Below, one piece after another: positions 60,620 through 64,000 of a DNA stretch of 64,000 bases. A model generated the notes under the pieces. The model had not been told where the DNA came from. It saw only the letters and a list, made by a program, of their open reading frames with translations, and did no database searches. Numbering within the stretch: the stretch's first letter is position 1; each line of letters begins with the position of its first letter. The translations under genes were made by a program, and so were the position numbers. This DNA is from DAINPP01 sp963667315 (GTDB lineage Bacteria > Thermotogota > Thermotogae > MWEM01), in the NCBI GenBank assembly GCA_963667315.1, contig OY763325.1, positions 620,001 to 684,000 of the forward strand, read 5' to 3'.

Positions 60620-61588
60620 TTGAAAAAAAATGCAGTCATCGCGCTTGATATTGGAGGTACAAAAGTTCTTGGTGCCCTTTTTGATGAAGAAATAAATTTG
60701 ATAAAACGAAAAAAAAAATCTACAAAGGCATCCGAAGGTAACGAAATCATTTTGTCACAAATTTCAAAAGTTATACAGAGTTTAATTGAAACCGCTGAGG
60801 AAGAAGAATATCTGGTTAAAGCGATTGGAGCAGGAGTACCGGGTGTTATACAAGAAGGTACGGTTTTGTTCACTCCCAATCTACCCTGGGAAAACTATCC
60901 TCTTGCCGATGAACTTGCCGCAAGATTTGATTATCCGATTTTGATTGGAAATGATGCAAATGTTGCATTGCTCGGTGAATGGGGGCACGGTGCTGCACAA
61001 AATACCATCAACACGGTAGGCTTTTTTGTCGGAACAGGTGTAGGTGGCGGGATTATCATAAATCGAAAAATTTATACAGGCAGTATGGGGCTTGCCGGAG
61101 AAATCGGCCACATTTCTCTTAACCCCGAAGGTATCATTTGCGGTTGTGGTTCAAGAGGTTGTCTTGAAAGTTATGCATCAAAAACGGGGATGCTGAAATA
61201 CATAAAAGCTCAGATCGCGCATGGAAGAGATTGCTGTATAAAAGAGGAGCTGCAAAAGAAACCTGAACATTATATTTTAAGAAGTTCAGTCATAAAGGAG
61301 GCGCTTGAATCAGGAGATGCTGTGATCACTGAATCAGTAGAAATAGCTGCAAAATACCTTGGAATTGCAGTTGCATCAGCTATCAGTATTCTAAACCCGG
61401 AAATGGTTATCTTTGGGGGAGGGATAGTTGAAGCATTAGGTCAATCGTTTATAGATCAGATAAAACCCTTTGTTTTTCAATATGCCGTACCACATGCGAT
61501 GGATAATTGCAGGTTTAAACTAGCTGAACTGGGTGATGATGCTTGTTTATACGGTGGTTTGACTTTAGTGGAAGAAAGAATGAAATAA
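60620..61588 (+). CDS. ROK family glucokinase-like sugar kinase
   Basis: 322 residues. ATP site ALDIGGTKVLGAL at the N-terminus, GNDANVALLGEW near 111 (catalytic Asp), and the ROK zinc motif ICGCGSRGCLE near 171-181, preceded by GHISLNPEG. Phosphorylates a hexose such as glucose. Plausibly works with sugar uptake. TTG 60620 has GGGAG 8 bases before; a GTG at 60611 is too close. First gene of an operon with the ppx-like gene 30 bases on. Confidence 0.9.
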   Translation: MKKNAVIALDIGGTKVLGALFDEEINLIKRKKKSTKASEGNEIILSQISKVIQSLIETAEEEEYLVKAIGAGVPGVIQEGTVLFTPNLPWENYPLADELAARFDYPILIGNDANVALLGEWGHGAAQNTINTVGFFVGTGVGGGIIINRKIYTGSMGLAGEIGHISLNPEGIICGCGSRGCLESYASKTGMLKYIKAQIAHGRDCCIKEELQKKPEHYILRSSVIKEALESGDAVITESVEIAAKYLGIAVASAISILNPEMVIFGGGIVEALGQSFIDQIKPFVFQYAVPHAMDNCRFKLAELGDDACLYGGLTLVEERMK

Positions 61589-61618
61589 AATGAGATTTAC
61601 ATCATTTTAGGAGGTAAA

Positions 61619-63142
61619 ATGTATGAATTAGCCGCTGCCATCAGTATAGCTTCCGATGGTATATATCTGAATTTATCAGAATCAGATGGATCTAAGATTA
61701 AACAATTAGAGTATCTCTATCAGCCTTTGAATGTTGGTTCAGACGCATTTAATCAAGGGAGAATCAGTTTAAAAAAAGTTGATAAAATCTGTAAAATCCT
61801 TAATGATTATAAACAGATACTCAGAGAATATAAGGTAAAAAAGGTAAGAGTTGTAAGTACCACCGCCTTAAGAGAAGCGAGCAATATCGTTTTTATTCTT
61901 GATCAGATAAAAAGCAGAACAAGATTTACTGTAGAAGTCCTCGATGACCCACAGGAAAAATCTTTTATTTACAGGGCAATGCTTTTAAAACTAAGGAATA
62001 CGACTTATAAAGATAAGCTGTTGTTTCTAGGTTATATTGGAACCGGAAGCTTGGGACTTGCCATTTGTAAAGAACAAAAAATCATCTATTCGCAAAACAT
62101 ACGAATAGGATCTGTTAAATTAACTGAATTGCTCAGAAATTATCAGGGAGACCCTGAAAATGCTCATATTGTTATAGGAGAATACCTCAGTAGTTTTGTG
62201 AAATCAATTCAAACGATTCCAAAAATCAATAGAGTTGAACATTTCATAACATGTGGTCAGGAAATTGAGTCCATAATTCAATTGTGTGGGGGGAATCCCA
62301 AAAAAGAAATAGAAGAAATTGATATTAAAATGATCAATAAGCTTTTTGAAGAAATCAAAACAGATACAACAGAGCAACTGTCACATAAATTTAATCTTCC
62401 TGAACATCATCTAGATGTCCTTTTGCCTTCAATAGGTATTTATAAAATGCTGTTTGATATTGTTGATGTGAACCCAATCAATTCAGTTTCAGTGATGTTA
62501 ACCGATGCTCTTCTTTTAGAGATGTTTTCTTTGGAAGAATACAGAATTCTCACAGAGATATTCCAGCAAAGCACTGTTATTTCAGCAAAAAACCTTGGTA
62601 AGCGTTTTTTGTTTGATGAAGAGCATGCGAATCAGGTTGAAAAATTATCATTGAAATTATTCGATGGATTAAAATCCAAACATAGGCTCGGTTCTCGAGA
62701 AAGACTCTTGTTACAATTATCATCAGTGTTGCATGATGTTGGAAAGTTTATACAATTAAAAAATCATTCAGAACACTCAGCGAATATAATAAGAGGTACA
62801 GAGCTTCCAGGTCTTACAAAAAGGGAAACGGACATCGTTGCTTCTGTTGCTGAATATCATAGTAAACACTTTCTTTTATCTGAAGATGTAGAGATGATGA
62901 AAATGGACCAAAGAGATCGATTGATAATAGCTAAACTTCTGGCTTTACTAAGACTTGCTGATGCGTTGGACAGATCACATTCCAGTAAAGTGAAAGACAT
63001 CAAAATTCAGATAAAAGGACGAAAAATGAAACTGCGGATCATTGCAAATAAAAAACTGATGCTTGAAAAGTGGTCTATCGAAACAAAATCTGAATTTTTT
63101 GAAGATATTTTTGGTTTAAAACCTGAAATTTTAAAGGGGTGA
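61619..63142 (+). CDS. Ppx/GppA-like protein with HD domain, degenerate phosphate loops
   Basis: 507 residues. Overall layout is Ppx/GppA (exopolyphosphatase/guanosine pentaphosphatase) followed by an HD domain, as in the Escherichia enzyme. VRVVSTTALREASN near 80 keeps the family's catalytic region. But both phosphate-binding loops are altered: the N-terminal one reads AAAISIASDG, without the Asp and Gly of AIDIGSNS, and the second reads GYIGTGSLGLA near 137, without the Asp of DIGGGST. The HD domain (LHDVGKFI near 376, NHSEHS, AEYHSKHF) is intact. It may have lost hydrolase activity and be regulatory, or act by its HD domain. ATG behind AGGAGG. Directly upstream of ppk. Confidence 0.85.
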   Translation: MYELAAAISIASDGIYLNLSESDGSKIKQLEYLYQPLNVGSDAFNQGRISLKKVDKICKILNDYKQILREYKVKKVRVVSTTALREASNIVFILDQIKSRTRFTVEVLDDPQEKSFIYRAMLLKLRNTTYKDKLLFLGYIGTGSLGLAICKEQKIIYSQNIRIGSVKLTELLRNYQGDPENAHIVIGEYLSSFVKSIQTIPKINRVEHFITCGQEIESIIQLCGGNPKKEIEEIDIKMINKLFEEIKTDTTEQLSHKFNLPEHHLDVLLPSIGIYKMLFDIVDVNPINSVSVMLTDALLLEMFSLEEYRILTEIFQQSTVISAKNLGKRFLFDEEHANQVEKLSLKLFDGLKSKHRLGSRERLLLQLSSVLHDVGKFIQLKNHSEHSANIIRGTELPGLTKRETDIVASVAEYHSKHFLLSEDVEMMKMDQRDRLIIAKLLALLRLADALDRSHSSKVKDIKIQIKGRKMKLRIIANKKLMLEKWSIETKSEFFEDIFGLKPEILKG

Positions 63143-63146
63143 AGTT

Positions 63147-64000
63147 GTGAATCTTGATAATCCAAAGTATTATTTAAATCGTGAACTTAGTTGGATTGAG
63201 TTTAACGATCGTGTCCTTGATGAAGCTATATCAAAGGCCAATCCGTTATTGGAAAGATTAAAATTCCTATCAATTACAGGATCAAATTTTGATGAATTTT
63301 TTATGATTAGAGTGGCCGGTTTAAAAGAACAGATGAATATCGGTTATGATAGAACAGATGCGGCAGGAATGACCGCCGAAGAACAACTTAATGCTATTTC
63401 TGAAAAAGTACACAGGATGGTTGAAAAACAGTATAATTGTTTAAATAAATCTATTTTGCCTAAATTAAAGAGTGAAGGGATTACCTTTCTTGATGAAAAT
63501 GAGTTAACAAAACCTCAAATTGATTTTTTAAATGAATATTTTACAACAACCGTTTTCCCCGTTCTAACCCCCATGGCCATTGATCAGGGAAGACCCTTTC
63601 CGCAAATATTGAATAAAAGTCTGAATCAGGCAGTTATTCTTGAAAATGAAAAAAAAGAAGCGATGCTGGCAATTGTACAGGTTCCTTCCGTACTACCGCG
63701 ATTTGTAAGACTTGCTGATGAAAATGAAGAACTATCGCTTTTTATTTCAATGGAAAAAATAATTAAATTAAATATTGAAAAACTTTTCAGAGGTCATAAA
63801 ATCATCAGTGTCAGTCCATTTCGATTGACAAGAAATGCTGATTTAAGTATTGACGAAGAGGATGCAGGAGATTTGCTTGAAGAAATTGAAAAATCCTTAA
63901 GGCAAAGAGAAAAAGGGTTTCCGGTTAGGCTCGAACTGGAAAAATCAGCAACCAGCCAGACAAAGGAAATTCTGTTTAAGATGCTTGAAATTTCTGAAGA
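63147..64000 (+). CDS. ppk: polyphosphate kinase, N-terminal part (cut by window edge)
   Basis: First 284 codons, open to the right edge. YLNRELSWIEFNDRVLDEA is the Ppk1 N-terminal signature and SNFDEFFMIRVAGLK the next; PVLTPMAIDQGRPFP near 140 belongs to the second region. The catalytic His sites lie outside. Makes polyphosphate from ATP. GTG 63147 follows AAGGGGTGA, four bases after the ppx-like stop, so both are co-translated. Confidence 0.93.
   Translation, partial: MNLDNPKYYLNRELSWIEFNDRVLDEAISKANPLLERLKFLSITGSNFDEFFMIRVAGLKEQMNIGYDRTDAAGMTAEEQLNAISEKVHRMVEKQYNCLNKSILPKLKSEGITFLDENELTKPQIDFLNEYFTTTVFPVLTPMAIDQGRPFPQILNKSLNQAVILENEKKEAMLAIVQVPSVLPRFVRLADENEELSLFISMEKIIKLNIEKLFRGHKIISVSPFRLTRNADLSIDEEDAGDLLEEIEKSLRQREKGFPVRLELEKSATSQTKEILFKMLEISE

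Overview
The window is AT-rich bacterial chromosome with tightly packed, mostly essential or conserved genes. It holds one complete rRNA operon and no sign of phage, transposon, plasmid or CRISPR. The best guess for the organism is a flagellated member of the Thermotogota: phosphoglycerate kinase and triosephosphate isomerase are fused in one protein next to gapA, start codons are often TTG or GTG, and strong GGAGG-type ribosome sites are common. A deep-branching Firmicutes-like lineage (YqeG/YqeH, YtrA-like operon) is the main alternative. This is inference; a 16S rRNA search would settle it.

Layout. 1-19424 (+ strand): 3' part of polA, ftcD, a 1398-residue pseudokinase/ATPase/TPR/GAF/GGDEF signalling protein with an exported partner, a duplicated YqeG-like phosphatase with YqeH GTPase, then flaG-fliD, tlyA, a Lon-family protease, an exported protein and fliW-csrA-gatC-yraN. 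19536-25324 (- strand): rRNA operon 16S-23S-5S with no tRNA in the spacers; its likely promoter lies inside the lemA terminator region. 25357-35286 (- strand): lemA, then an operon read tRNA-Thr, era, cca, TPR membrane protein, lytic transglycosylase, FtsX-type ABC exporter, Nif3. 35290-41620: maoC, a lipoprotein/M6 protease pair, a YtrA-like GntR/ABC operon that diverges from a small exported protein, and nfo. 41693-53941 (+): LysE exporter, galE, DUF218, flavoprotein, phosphoesterase, two flavodoxin-like proteins, dnaX-ybaB, gap and pgk-tpi, a HAD hydrolase. 54045-60478 (-): sugar ABC transporter (binding protein plus two permeases, no ATPase), a VIT/VWA protein, an AhpD-like/GAF fusion. 60620-64000 (+): ROK glucokinase, a degenerate Ppx/GppA-HD protein and the start of polyphosphate kinase.

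Functional themes are flagellar assembly with its post-transcriptional control (FliW/CsrA), ribosome and RNA maturation (YqeH, TlyA, Era, Cca), lower glycolysis, sugar import and phosphorylation, polyphosphate, and cell-envelope remodelling.

The points most worth a second look: two genes (tlyA and a HAD hydrolase) whose only plausible start is ATT behind a good Shine-Dalgarno site; an A8 slippery site in dnaX placed to make a short gamma form; a pseudokinase-headed GGDEF protein; a Ppx/GppA-like protein that has lost both phosphate-binding loops but kept an HD domain beside ppk; overlapping divergent promoters at the GntR operon; and an rRNA promoter set into the lemA terminator. I did not find a clearly new defence, mobile or biosynthetic system.
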